DNA from: Chrysophaeum taylorii
Lineage: Eukaryota; Sar; Pelagophyceae; Pelagomonadales; Pelagomonadaceae
DNA: 58,393 nucleotides
Direction of reading: 5' to 3'
NCBI GenBank assembly: GCA_029834535.1
Contig: JAQMWT010000147.1
Location: 1-58,393, forward strand
Of this stretch, positions 21,098-30,926 are shown piece after piece. The notes below the pieces were generated by a model. The model was not told where the DNA came from. It did not search any database and worked only from the letters and a program-made list of their open reading frames with translations. The position numbers were made by a program, and so were the translations under genes. Within the stretch, counting starts at the first letter, position 1; the number at the start of each line of letters is the position of its first letter.

Positions 21098-23223
21098 TAG
21101 TAGTAGTGGTATGTAGAGCAGAACATATGAACCTTCTTCATACTCCACATCAACATGGTCCGCATTATAGGCGAGACGTTGTTTACGAAGAGCCTTCTCA
21201 CGAGCTTCGTTCACCGTAGCGGTATAGAACTTCAGCCTCTCGCGAGTCTCTGCCACCACATCGGAGCGAGTTTTCGGCAGACGGCGGACATCAAGATCCA
21301 TGATCGTGTAATCGGCTGGCAATAAAGGCTGCCGGTTAAGACGAAGCATGAAAGGTGAGATCTGAGTCCCCGGAATAAATTTACGATTGTAACAGAAAGC
21401 AATGTACTCCGCGAATTCGGGCCATTCCGTGATCTTGCGGTTTTGAAGGCGCGCACGGAGGAAAGCCTTGATAAAGCGGTTGACCCTTTCCGCAGGATTA
21501 GCCTGAGCATGATACGGAATCGTGGTACTATACCGAACATTGAAAAGATGACAAAAAACTCTTCCATCAACTTGTTGACGAACTCTTTCCCATTGTCGGT
21601 ACGAATCCTCTGAGGTAGATAACCTTTGATTTGAGAAATATATTCGCGACAAAAGACTCGAGGTTTGACTCAGCAGTCTTATGGTGTAGTACGCCAAGAA
21701 TCAAGAAATGAGAAAATGGATCAAAAAAAACGATGAGATATGTATCGGGACCAGCACTGGGCAAAGGTCCACACAAGTCCTAACTACTAATCGACAGATG
21801 TTTGTCTGTTTGTCTGTCTGTCTGTTTGTCTGTTTGTCCCTCGATTTAGGGTAATGATCAGGTAGGCGCGAGAGTAAGGATCAGGTAGGCGCGAGAGCCG
21901 GACAGTGATCCTCCAAGCCGTATACGGCGACCTCGCAGACTATTTCCACGACCCGCGGCGGCTCTTTCAGCGCGCCATTCTCACGCCCCGTCGAAACGAT
22001 GTTGTCGATGCTGACAACGCGCGCATGACCGCGGCCTTTCCCGGAGACGAGGCGTCGGAGTTTTTTTCGGCGGACTAGGTTGCGTCGGAAGACGACGCCT
22101 CGCTCTTTACAGTCGAGTTTTGGACTCCCTGACAACCAACGGTATGCTGACTTTGATCGCGAGCTTAAAGTCTTCGCAACCTCGACCCGTCGCACGGCCA
22201 CTGCAACGGTACCAGATACATGATCGATCGTGTCGTGTCACCGAGGCTCCTCCAACCTGTATCCCTTAAGGCCCGCCGACGCCAAACGATCAACAAGAGC
22301 CAGGGCCAGACGCCCCGCGAGGTCGGCGTCCTCTCGCCCAAGCCCGTCTTCTGTCACGTCCAGCTCTACGTGGCTCTCTGTCGATCGGCAACCCCGAGGA
22401 TATGCTCTTCTGAGTCGACGACTCCACCCTACCGCACACGTGCTGCGCAATACCGATAAGCCCCCTCCCGGCGTCTACACGCGCACTGTAAGTGAACTTA
22501 CTGGGACCAGGTGAACTTACTGGAACCAGGTGAACTTACGGAGGTTAGAGATTGGGACTAGGTGAAATTAGTGACCAGGCGAACTTACTGAGACCAAGTG
22601 AACTTACTGGGGTTTTTAGAGTAAACTCAAAGGTTAGCGGCGTGTGCGGATCAAAGCAGCTTAGATTGGCGGGGGTGATGGCGACGAGTTCAAAGGAGAG
22701 TGGATGTGAGCACGAGTGGGTTTACGCGGAATTTACTGGGGTTAGAGATTGGGACTAGGTGAACTTAACGGGGACTAGGTGAACTTACTGGCCTGCACTT
22801 GTCCATACAAAGAACGACACAATCACCATCATATATCGGTTGCTGAAGCAGACCTGCTCTCTTTGGTTCAGGCGTACGAGCTTTCTTGCATACTATGCAA
22901 CCAGCAATGTAAGCACCCACCTCATTAGACATATGGGGCCACCAAAAACGTTCAAGTATCGACTGCACTGTACTTTGACGACCCATATGACCACCATTGA
23001 GAGGTGTGTCATGGTACAATCGGATGATGCGCGTCCGTAAAGTTCGGGGTGCGACTATCATCGGGTGCAAGTCGGGTGCGGCACGGTAGAGAACTCCTTT
23101 CACCACTTGATAGCGATAATTGGCTCCGTACCGACGAAGAGAATGGCCCTGAGCCATGCGATAACGAATGTCCTCGCAAGTAGCATCAGTGATCTGCTCT
23201 TTGGCTATCTCTTCCAAAGTCAA
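21098..23223 (-). pseudogene. Gypsy integrase, split by a Helitron
   Basis: The N-terminal zinc-binding domain is intact in pattern: RLYHDTPLNGGHMGRQSTVQ (His-His) and YIAGCIVCKKARTPEPKR (Cys-Cys). After excision of the Helitron the core reads VVLCMD-LCGPLPSAGPDTY (first Asp), IRTDNGKEFVNKL (second Asp, frameshifted) and YHAQANPAERVNRFIKAFLR (catalytic Glu). The C-terminal part (YEEGSYVLLYIP) runs into the LINE at 21098. It is in the same frame as RNase H, separated by one TAA (DADDY-stop-EYIDKIP). Integrase would insert the cDNA into host DNA. No chromodomain can be judged because the end is missing. Confidence 0.88.
21778..22801 (+). mobile_element. Helitron, copy 2, inserted in integrase codons
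   Basis: Termini are TCCTAACTACTAATCGACAG and GGCCTGCACTTG. Removing exactly this interval restores an open integrase frame (Cys-Met-Asp-Leu-Cys-Gly) with no added or lost base, so there is no target duplication, as expected for Helitrons. Helicase relic motifs (INKSQGQTPREVGV, QLYVALCRSATP) and tandem GTGAACTTACTGG motifs are present. Confidence 0.85.
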
Positions 23224-23250
23224 ATTATCCGGGATCTTGTCGATGTACTC

Positions 23251-25395
23251 TTAGTAATCATCGGCATCGCGGAAAATACTAGGCTGGGTCTGCAGTCGTT
23301 GCTTCTGACGTTGTTTCGTAGCATGAGACGTGACCAATTGCATCGGATCATCGAGGTCTTCTTCCTCTTCCTCCACAGGCAACTCAGTCGTAACAAACGA
23401 CAGAATGACATGGCACCCAGGTAAAGGTACTCCTTCATCATCAACAGAACGAGGGAGTTCTTGGCACACTAGATACGCGTGGTTCAAGGGTTCACCAAAC
23501 TCGTCCGTCTCGATGACATGATCTATAGGATTGCGAGAGAGACAGTCAGGGATGCTCATTCCCGGCGACTTCCCTGGCTTGTAACCCAATTCAGGATCAA
23601 AATTGGCGAGCCGCATCGCCCATCGAGCCAACTGCCCAGACGAGTGCTTCGCCTTTCGTAAAAACGTCAAGTTGCGATGATCTGTTTCAAGGATCGTCTT
23701 GTGACCTTCAATATAAGAGCGGAAATGCTCAAGAGAAAGAATAACTGCCAGTAGCTCTAGCCGGCGAGGCTCATAGTTCCGCATCTCTTTCGGCACAGCT
23801 CGGCTCCAATACTCAATTACTCGTTCCTCTCGTGTCACCTTGCCGGTTTCGTCCTTGATTTCCACGAGCTGAAAAAGATACGCACCCAGACCATCCTTGG
23901 AAGCATCCGAGCGGATCTGAAAAGGAAGATCGTAGTCAGGATGATAAACTCCACGAGAATCCACCAAAGCTTCGATGATCGTGTCCCATGCCTTTTGGCA
24001 CTCAGGCGTCCACTCAAACTTAACGCCTTCAAGACACAATCGCCTAAGCGGCTCCACAATCTTCGAATAATTCTTCACATATCGGCGGCAATAGTTGCTC
24101 ATGCCAATGAAAGATCGAATCTGGGTCTTCGGGGACGTATTGGGCAACGTACCGGGAATCGGCATCTGCTGCAACGCTTCTAACGTCTTGGGATTCGGCT
24201 TCAAGCCCGGAGTCGAAATATGTCCCAAAAACTCGATTTCATCCTCGAGGAGGTGGAACTTCGAAGTTCGTCCACTATATCCTCGCTGTGCTAAATGGCA
24301 CAACACTTCAATCAAAACTTGTAAATGTCGATGGAGTTCATCCGATCCCATCATAATATCGTCGACAAACGCGACCAAGTCCTTATACATCCATGTGGAC
24401 AAATCGCTAGCCATCTGCTTACAAAAGAGAGCTCCTGCTGTTTTTACTCCTAGAGGCAAGCGCAAGAAACTATGGGCTCCAAGTGGACTAACCATCGTAA
24501 CAGCGTCCTGAGCAGCGGCGTCCAAACGTAAGTTATGATAACCCCATCGAATATCAATGCACGTCCGCCAACGGCGCATGGCAAGAAAAGCCAAAGCATC
24601 ATCTTGACGAATATTCGGCCAACTGTCATTGACCAGCTGATCATTGAGCTGACGCAAGTCAACTGCAGCACGAAAAGCATTCGACGTCCCGGCCTCTGCT
24701 CCCTTCTTAGGCAGCATCAGTACAGGGAATCCCCACGGAGAGTTCGCCGGTCGGATGACTCCATCGCGACACCACTCAGTGATCTGCTTTCTGAGACACT
24801 CGAGCTTTGCTGGCGTCAACCTATAAGGCGTCATCTTGATCGGTCGTGGGTTTGCGTCTTTAAATCGTAGAGAAACCGGTGGCGAGTCCACGGGTCTCAT
24901 AATCGGATCAAAGAAAGCCCACGCGTATTGCACGCAATGGCTCAACATCATCTTCGCATCATCATCCAGATGCGGGTTGTCGGGAATTCCAGGATCTCGA
25001 ACAACCTTCTCGACTTCTTCCTTCGTCGGAATTACGACTTTCATCGCATCATTGTCCTTGACGTGCTCGGGAATCTGCGGTAACGGTACACCGTCCGCAT
25101 CGCGCGGCGCATCCTTCCATGGCACATCGAACTTTTCTTCGTATTTGAACCTCACCTCAGGGTGGCTCTTATTGATCTTTTCACCTTTGACGCGCACATT
25201 CGGCTCGCTCCTTACTTTCGGCTCCTGTTCAGGTTCAGGATCCGGCGGAACGTCCACTTTTGATTGTCGGGGGGGCAGCAGAAAAAGCATGAGCCGTCCC
25301 CGGCGCATCTGTTGGAAGCGGAAGCATAGGAACTTCTGGCGGTTCCCATTTAGTGGGATCCTGGAGATCATCCTTTGACACCCACTTAACGACAC
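23251..25395 (-). CDS. Gypsy reverse transcriptase and RNase H (part of polyprotein)
   Basis: This 714-codon open frame is the middle of the Gypsy polyprotein, not a separate gene. Its first ~40 codons overlap the methyltransferase frame and are probably not translated this way. Residues ~45-110 are a Pro/Glu/Lys linker. RT spans ~190-395 with ANSPWGFPVLMLPKKG, DIRWGYHNLRL, LPLGVKTAGALF and the catalytic AFVDDIMMGS (Asp345-Asp346). A connection domain follows (FIGMSNYCRRYVKNYSKIVE). RNase H spans ~490-625 with IRSDASKDGLGAYLF, the Glu of RRLELLAVI, TDHRNLTFL and PDCLSRNP. All catalytic residues appear present. The enzyme makes cDNA in cytoplasmic particles. The frame is +1 relative to the methyltransferase, switching at a run of seven C near 25270. 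Confidence 0.93.
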   Translation of the reverse strand: MSLSGCQRMISRIPLNGNRQKFLCFRFQQMRRGRLMLFLLPPRQSKVDVPPDPEPEQEPKVRSEPNVRVKGEKINKSHPEVRFKYEEKFDVPWKDAPRDADGVPLPQIPEHVKDNDAMKVVIPTKEEVEKVVRDPGIPDNPHLDDDAKMMLSHCVQYAWAFFDPIMRPVDSPPVSLRFKDANPRPIKMTPYRLTPAKLECLRKQITEWCRDGVIRPANSPWGFPVLMLPKKGAEAGTSNAFRAAVDLRQLNDQLVNDSWPNIRQDDALAFLAMRRWRTCIDIRWGYHNLRLDAAAQDAVTMVSPLGAHSFLRLPLGVKTAGALFCKQMASDLSTWMYKDLVAFVDDIMMGSDELHRHLQVLIEVLCHLAQRGYSGRTSKFHLLEDEIEFLGHISTPGLKPNPKTLEALQQMPIPGTLPNTSPKTQIRSFIGMSNYCRRYVKNYSKIVEPLRRLCLEGVKFEWTPECQKAWDTIIEALVDSRGVYHPDYDLPFQIRSDASKDGLGAYLFQLVEIKDETGKVTREERVIEYWSRAVPKEMRNYEPRRLELLAVILSLEHFRSYIEGHKTILETDHRNLTFLRKAKHSSGQLARWAMRLANFDPELGYKPGKSPGMSIPDCLSRNPIDHVIETDEFGEPLNHAYLVCQELPRSVDDEGVPLPGCHVILSFVTTELPVEEEEEDLDDPMQLVTSHATKQRQKQRLQTQPSIFRDADDY

Positions 25396-27556
25396 GAGTA
25401 CGCGTATTTAACAGCGGAATCTCTACGTGACGAAAGGTGGTGTCGGAGATTCGCAAATACTGCTCAAAGGATCGATCTGTCGGGCTCAACGCGGTCGGCA
25501 GGACTTCGCCACTTTGGCGGAAACCTCTGGTCACGGAGTTGTGCAGATCGACTGCTAAAATCGCAAGAGTGTCTGGAGGGACGACAGACGCTAAATGTTT
25601 GAACGAATCTGTCTTAGACAAGCTAGCCCAATCATGATCCACCGGCATCGTGAGCAACTCGGCCGTCATCTTGAGAGTCAAAGGCTGAGTGTCCGAGCGA
25701 TGCGGTCCCAAACGAAGAGGAACCCGCGTAACGGTGTAAGCCGTATCTGTTGCTTCTCGGGACGAGCCAAGATTATTCAGCTGGAGCAGGTGGCGTTCAT
25801 GAGCATAACCTAAAGCTGCAGCAAATTTTTGTTGCATGTTCACACATGTCTTCGGAGCCTCTTGCAAGTGCAGTGGGTGACTGGAAACCAACAATCGCAC
25901 GCGAGAGCTCATCAGAGTAGGTGTGATATCATGAAAATTGACGACGTACACGTAAGGGTGTAAGCGCGCTATATACGAAATAATGGACGCCTCCTGTTCA
26001 ATCAGCCACATCATGAAGCCAGCCATTTTGCACAGCTTCATCGTCCAGTTAGTGGCCGTAACACCCTTGCCAACATCTCTGGATGTCAAGTTGCAGAGTG
26101 CTGAATGAACGCAGGGTGGAGACGCTATACACATCGACGATGACCATTCCGCTTCAGGCAAATAAGCCTTGATCAACCGGAGGGTCGAGTCATATCGTCC
26201 ACAGAGCGTGTGCTGGACCACAGGTATCTTCGGAAAATTCTTCTGATGAACCTTGTTGGCAGCTGTTGAAGAGTCAAGAGCAAGGACGACTCGAAACGAC
26301 GTCCCGCACAACTCGTTCGCTCGTTGCAGTCCTAAAGTACTTCCTCCGGCGCCGCTGAAGAGCATCACAACCTTGCGATACGTGATCGGCACCCAGTGGA
26401 CCTTTTCAAACCTTCGGCGAATCTCGCATTCTGTAACTTCTCGGCATTTCTTTTCCTCCTCGTCAGTTCGTCGGTCGAAATCGTCGTTACCGAGCGATTC
26501 TTGACGAGAATTCTTCTTCTTATCGGCAGAAGGAGACGCCTTCTGCACTGAGCTCAAAAGCATCGGCTCGGGAGCCGCATTGCCTTGAGTAAGATGGCTT
26601 GCGACCGAAACAGTGAATGATAGGTTAGCCTTGTTAGATTCGGCTTCACCATCCTTCGTTAAATCGTCGACCGTCTCAGCATTCAGCTCGTCATCAAAAC
26701 GAACAATATCGCCCAAAGCAAGAACTTCACCTGGAGTGATCACGGTCGGCACATCCTGGGTAGAGGATATCGCCACTCGAGCTGCGAACTTATCATGATC
26801 CTCAGGAGAAGAACACATTCCTTCGACTACCCCGAGTTGCTCGTACCCAGAAGACGTAGCAACGAAAACTTGCCCAGTTTCCACGGGCTCTGAAAGAGCG
26901 ACCGGCACGCAGTAGGTGCGCCCAGGCTCGACCTTCATCGTGCGCGCAGCATAGGCTATCACTTCATAGGCATCGCTGTTCGAACTTTGAGAAGGCGTAA
27001 CTGGAGGAACTCCCCAAGTCGTCGAAGCTCCCGCTCGTTTCGGCGGTGGACGCTGGAGGTCTTCAATCTTGCACAAGCGAGCGTAGACTCGGTTCGCCAC
27101 TGTGCTCAGGCTTTGTTGCATCGCATGGTGCTGTTGCCCATAAACCTGAACTACCACGGGATTGCTCTCGTCATAAGTTGTTCTGAACGTCAAAATCGGA
27201 GAATCTACTCGTCGATCCTGCACCTTTAACTTCTTGCGCCCGTAAGCGACTTGTGTGCGTAGAAACGCAATGCGATTCCGCGGGTAATCCACTATGGCTC
27301 CAAACACCCGAATATCGCGCGCTCCCAGCAAAAATAGATGATTAGTATCGGCCACAATAGCAACAACTGGAACGGCTACGTCGTCCGCGAGCGCAATCCG
27401 CAATGCAACCCATTTGTGGATAGTCGTTTTGTTCAACCCTGACCCATACAAAGTGCGCTCGACTGGAAGATCGCCCCGGTCAAAGATGATGCTATCCTTT
27501 TCCAGTTTTTTAACCATCCCACGACAAATATAAGAGACATCAGCCATTCCATCCAC
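25235..27556 (-). CDS. Gypsy retropepsin-like domain fused to a C5 cytosine DNA methyltransferase
   Basis: This is a 773-codon open stretch of the polyprotein; its first codon is GTG and it continues Gag once the 27560-27929 insert is removed. Residues 1-100 look like a retropepsin: VDGMADVSYI at the active-site position and LLGARDIRVFGAIVDYPRNR as the C-terminal strand. Residues ~200-290 form a post-protease domain (VEPGRTYCVPVAL). Residues 395-670 are the methyltransferase: motif I VVMLFSGAGGSTLGLQ (396-411), motif IV CIASPPCVHSALCN with catalytic Cys482 (codon 26111-26113), motif VI-like WLIEQE (Glu520), motif VIII-like MSSRVRLLV (Arg552, Arg554), motif IX-like LTLKMTAELLTMP (626-638) and motif X-like LASVVPPDTLA (655-665). 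It would transfer methyl from S-adenosylmethionine to cytosine C5. No stop breaks it in this copy. Assignment as a C5 methyltransferase is firm; sequence preference is unknown. Confidence 0.93.
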   Translation of the reverse strand: MDGMADVSYICRGMVKKLEKDSIIFDRGDLPVERTLYGSGLNKTTIHKWVALRIALADDVAVPVVAIVADTNHLFLLGARDIRVFGAIVDYPRNRIAFLRTQVAYGRKKLKVQDRRVDSPILTFRTTYDESNPVVVQVYGQQHHAMQQSLSTVANRVYARLCKIEDLQRPPPKRAGASTTWGVPPVTPSQSSNSDAYEVIAYAARTMKVEPGRTYCVPVALSEPVETGQVFVATSSGYEQLGVVEGMCSSPEDHDKFAARVAISSTQDVPTVITPGEVLALGDIVRFDDELNAETVDDLTKDGEAESNKANLSFTVSVASHLTQGNAAPEPMLLSSVQKASPSADKKKNSRQESLGNDDFDRRTDEEEKKCREVTECEIRRRFEKVHWVPITYRKVVMLFSGAGGSTLGLQRANELCGTSFRVVLALDSSTAANKVHQKNFPKIPVVQHTLCGRYDSTLRLIKAYLPEAEWSSSMCIASPPCVHSALCNLTSRDVGKGVTATNWTMKLCKMAGFMMWLIEQEASIISYIARLHPYVYVVNFHDITPTLMSSRVRLLVSSHPLHLQEAPKTCVNMQQKFAAALGYAHERHLLQLNNLGSSREATDTAYTVTRVPLRLGPHRSDTQPLTLKMTAELLTMPVDHDWASLSKTDSFKHLASVVPPDTLAILAVDLHNSVTRGFRQSGEVLPTALSPTDRSFEQYLRISDTTFRHVEIPLLNTRTRVVKWVSKDDLQDPTKWEPPEVPMLPLPTDAPGTAHAFSAAPPTIKSGRSAGS

Positions 27557-27559
27557 GCC

Positions 27560-27929
27560 TAACTAACTAACTAACTAACTTCAGACCTCTCCCGAGCATG
27601 GGAGCCAGGCCGGACCGACAGGAGCCAGTCCGGAATCACGGGCCTGTAGACGAGGAGCGCCGAAAGGTCGGTCGGCGGAGAGTGACCATCAAGCTTGTCG
27701 CCATGCGACGAGGAGACCGCGATGTGACTGACAACCAACTCGTCGATAACCTTCCGTCTTCGCCCCCCGGCCATACCCCGTCCCACTGCGAACGTTCCGG
27801 CTGCCAACCGGCCCGCCCGGGAGGCGAATAGGTGCCAACCTACGCCGGGAGGGCGGATGCCCTCGCAAGGCTCAGGATTCATGCGGCACCGTCCTCCATC
27901 GCAACCGCAGTCGGCGATCAGGGTAAGGG
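27560..27929 (-). mobile_element. Short LINE derivative (type 2) with a 103-codon ORF
   Basis: Its ends are exact because the second Gypsy copy gives the empty site (CGACTTTAGGCGTGG, near 55520). The insert begins CCCTTACCCTGATCG (element orientation) and ends in (TTAG)n. It entered at TTTA/G, matching its own tail, with at most a TAA duplication. An ORF of 103 codons (27571-27882), starting MNPEPCEGIRPPG and stopping inside the TTAG tail, is kept in the copies at 36643 and 43471. Confidence 0.8.
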
Positions 27930-30820
27930 TAAAGTCGTTGCAAACTTCGGCCCGTCTCGTCGTCTATAAATATGACCAACTATAAACGTAAGGGTACCAG
28001 GGTCCAGGCAACCGATGGTGACGAGGTCTTGCTCGATCTTTTCCCCATCGCTCGGCGACAGTGCAGTGTGATGACATCGTATCTCCGGTTTCGCATCGCC
28101 CGGCATCTGCATCGTCACCGCTGCTATATCTGGCGTTCTACATCTCGCCGCTGAATCTATATTGGCGCTCGCCGCTTCGGCTGCTTCTTCATTCCCCAGT
28201 TTCGCTGACAACATATTCTGACACTTCTCAATCGGAGGCACATATATCTAATCCTTTATCTCTTCTGGTAATCGTCGTTTCTCGTCCATCAAATCGGACA
28301 TTCCCGTCAACTTCTCCTCCATCGGCGCCACTGTGGTCTGCTCTGCTGCGACCAAAACTGTATCGGCAAGAACATCGGCTAAAACGGCTACAACGGTTTC
28401 GGGGGGGCCCGTAGGAAAAGAAGACGTCGTCCCCGACGTCAACTCAAAAGGTCTAACGTCATCATTGCGAACTGCCCTGCAAGACACGCACATTGACGAA
28501 TGGGGGGACACTGGAACCTGCGGCATGGGTTCGTCGGTCTCCGAATCTGAGTCTTCCCAGTAGTGCGGAGAATCCCAAGTAGCATCTGACATTGCTTCCA
28601 CATACGATGTAGAAGGCCACCGAACGATCCGAGCGCTGGTGGTATGTTGCTCCTGTTGCAAACGATGGCTGCTCGTTACAGCGACATCGGCAACATCATC
28701 GGAGACTCGGGCAGGGCGCGCCGTCGGGTAAAAGACAACCCCCGACATTGGCGGCGCGTCGCATAAAGATTGGAACGCGAAAGTTGCGCTCGAATGTCCC
28801 GAACTATCCTGATATCTGCCTCCGTCATACTCGTCATCGTAATGTCGATGACGTCGGCGCCGGCGCGAATTGCGACTAGAGCTCCGGTGACGGCAAGGAC
28901 TCGGGCTGTCTTGAGCAGTATGGGCTTTTCGATCAGGGCTCTGGCTTCGATGTCGGCGCGACGATCGTCTAGGAGGTGATCGTCCGTCTCGCTGTCGTGT
29001 AGAAAACGACGTAGTATCCTTGATGCCTCTGACCTCGCTCACCATGGTCGCCATTGTGGTTCCAAGATCGGTGAGGGCCGTTTGAATTTCATTAGAAGGC
29101 TCCGATCCGTGCGTGGCGTTCGCATGAGATGCATCATCACGCTTCGCCCAATCGGACCGCGATATGGGCTGCTTCTTCTGCTTACGAATTCGCTTCCACA
29201 TCGCACAGTAGTAACGATCCGGATCGCGGTTGCAAACCACGCGATTTCCGAGTTCATCTTCATCGTGAGTGGTCCAGAAGAACCCGCAGTGCTTGCACGT
29301 TCTCTTGCCCCGCAAAAGAAAAGGATCTCGTAAGATCAGCGGATCCTTATTCCCAGACGGTTTATCCGCATCTTGCTTGGCTTGTTGATCGGAGGCCATA
29401 GCTCGACCTCGCCGCCCTCGCGGCGGTTTATTCGATTTCGGATTAGGTGGGCCTTGGTCCTTCTCCTCCTCCATCAACTTTCGTAAGTCGTTCTCGAGCC
29501 GCGTAATAAGCGCTACCATCGACTTAAAAGTCACGTAACTATCAGGATGTCCGCTCCTCATAGTCCGCACACGGGTCCTCAACTCCTTGGACGTCAATCC
29601 AGTGATAAGCTGGTCGAGGATATCGACATCATCCATCGTGCGGCTGGACACGGAACAAAACTCCAAGGCCTCAGATTGGAATCTGGTACAATACGTTTGG
29701 ACGTGCCGCTCCCCAGACTTCTTCGGAACTGAAGCCTGGGTGACCTTCCGCAGCTTGTCAAGCAGCTCCTGCTGCGTGCGCGGAGGTCGGCAAGTCGATC
29801 TAAAATAATCCACAATCTCGTCGCAATACGTCTTGTTAAGACGACGGATACGACGAACCGAGACTCCATGCTCTTCATCGTCACTATCTAATTTCAAGTA
29901 AAACGACGGACCGTGTGGTAGCTCATCGCAGAGCTCCTCGTATTTCTGCAAGTGCTCCTCAAAAATTGGTGCAACGGTATCCCGTAGATGTACAGGTAGT
30001 AAGTAACGTAATTTCTCGACCGAGTAATGGTCATCTGCTAAAGTATGCATCATCGCCGCCGAATCCAAATTGAATTGCCGTTGGTCTCGGCCGTCGATGA
30101 CGAGTTTGAAGTTATCCGGCTTCAAACTGGAAGTGGGTCGACGGGATCGGCTCAAGTTGCCCTTTTCGAAGGCGTTGGCAACCGTCTGCGATATTCCCCG
30201 CGATAATTCCCGTAAAATTTTCGTACCTTCATTCTCAACGTCCGCCCTACCCTCAGTCTCCGTATCGACTCGGGGCGGAGGTTCATTCCCCGTTTCAGTG
30301 TTCCTTTCCGGTTCAGGCGGCCTCACGGGCGTTTCCGGTTCGGGTCGACTCACGGGTCGTTCGCGGCTACTCTCCCGACGCGCACGTTCGGCTAACAATT
30401 CATCTCGTTCACGACGAAGTCGTTCAACCTCTTCACGTAGGGTCTTCGAGGTCTCAATCTCTTGCTGTAATGCATCATTGAGCATATCAACTTCTCGTCG
30501 AGCCGCTTCCTCTTTCGCTTCAGCCCTTTCACGAGCAAAAAGCTCAGCTAATCGTTCATTTTCGCGACGTCTCCGCTCGAGGTCTTCACGAAGTCGACTT
30601 CGGGCTGCAGATCCGCGCTCAATAGTAACACGCTCGCCACGGTCCGGAGTCGTTGGACTCAACGGCGAAAAATGGCAGTATCCGGAGGCACATCAGGGGG
30701 CACGTCAGCAACGTCGACTGCCTCGGCCTCTCTTAATTCACCTTCCTCGCGGCCTATCTCAGGGGCGGCGGGAAGAACTGGAGGAGATTCTTCCTCACGC
30801 ACGTCTGCGTTTATCTCCAT
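27930..30820 (-). pseudogene. Gypsy Gag with coiled coil and an unusual Cys-rich finger
   Basis: Gag starts at ATG 30820 (MEINADVR). A one-base deletion in a T-run near 30665 shifts the frame compared with the second copy; the open frame then runs from ~30662 to a TAG at 28248, and the same frame continues to 27930 and into protease. Parts: a basic/helical coiled coil (RARRESS and REEVERLRRERDELL regions, first ~110 residues), a Pro-rich linker, a capsid-like region (KLRYLLPVHLRDTVAPIF, TYCTRFQSEALEFCS), then a finger C-x2-C-x17-C-x7-C (CKHCGFFW ... VVCNRDPDRYYC) near 29200-29300, and an SR-rich tract (RSPPRRSSRRHRSQSPDRKA). There is no canonical CCHC knuckle. Gag would package element RNA. 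Confidence 0.85.
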
Positions 30821-30926
30821 ACTGTATCAAATATCGATCAAGAATCTCGAAACACGTCCGGATCCGATCACTCGAAGTAATTCACGTTGATTCCAACAAC
30901 GCTATCTGTCGCTGTAAAAACAGCAC

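Noticed and set aside
25235..25395. An N-terminal domain of RT formed by the overlap with the methyltransferase frame
   Set aside because: The residues (MSLSGCQRMISRIPL) are an out-of-frame reading of methyltransferase-linker codons; RT homology starts after the C-run.
28333..28563. Plus-strand ORFs inside the minus-strand Gypsy element
   Set aside because: Antisense shadows of Gag and pol; Ser/Arg-rich with no independent support.
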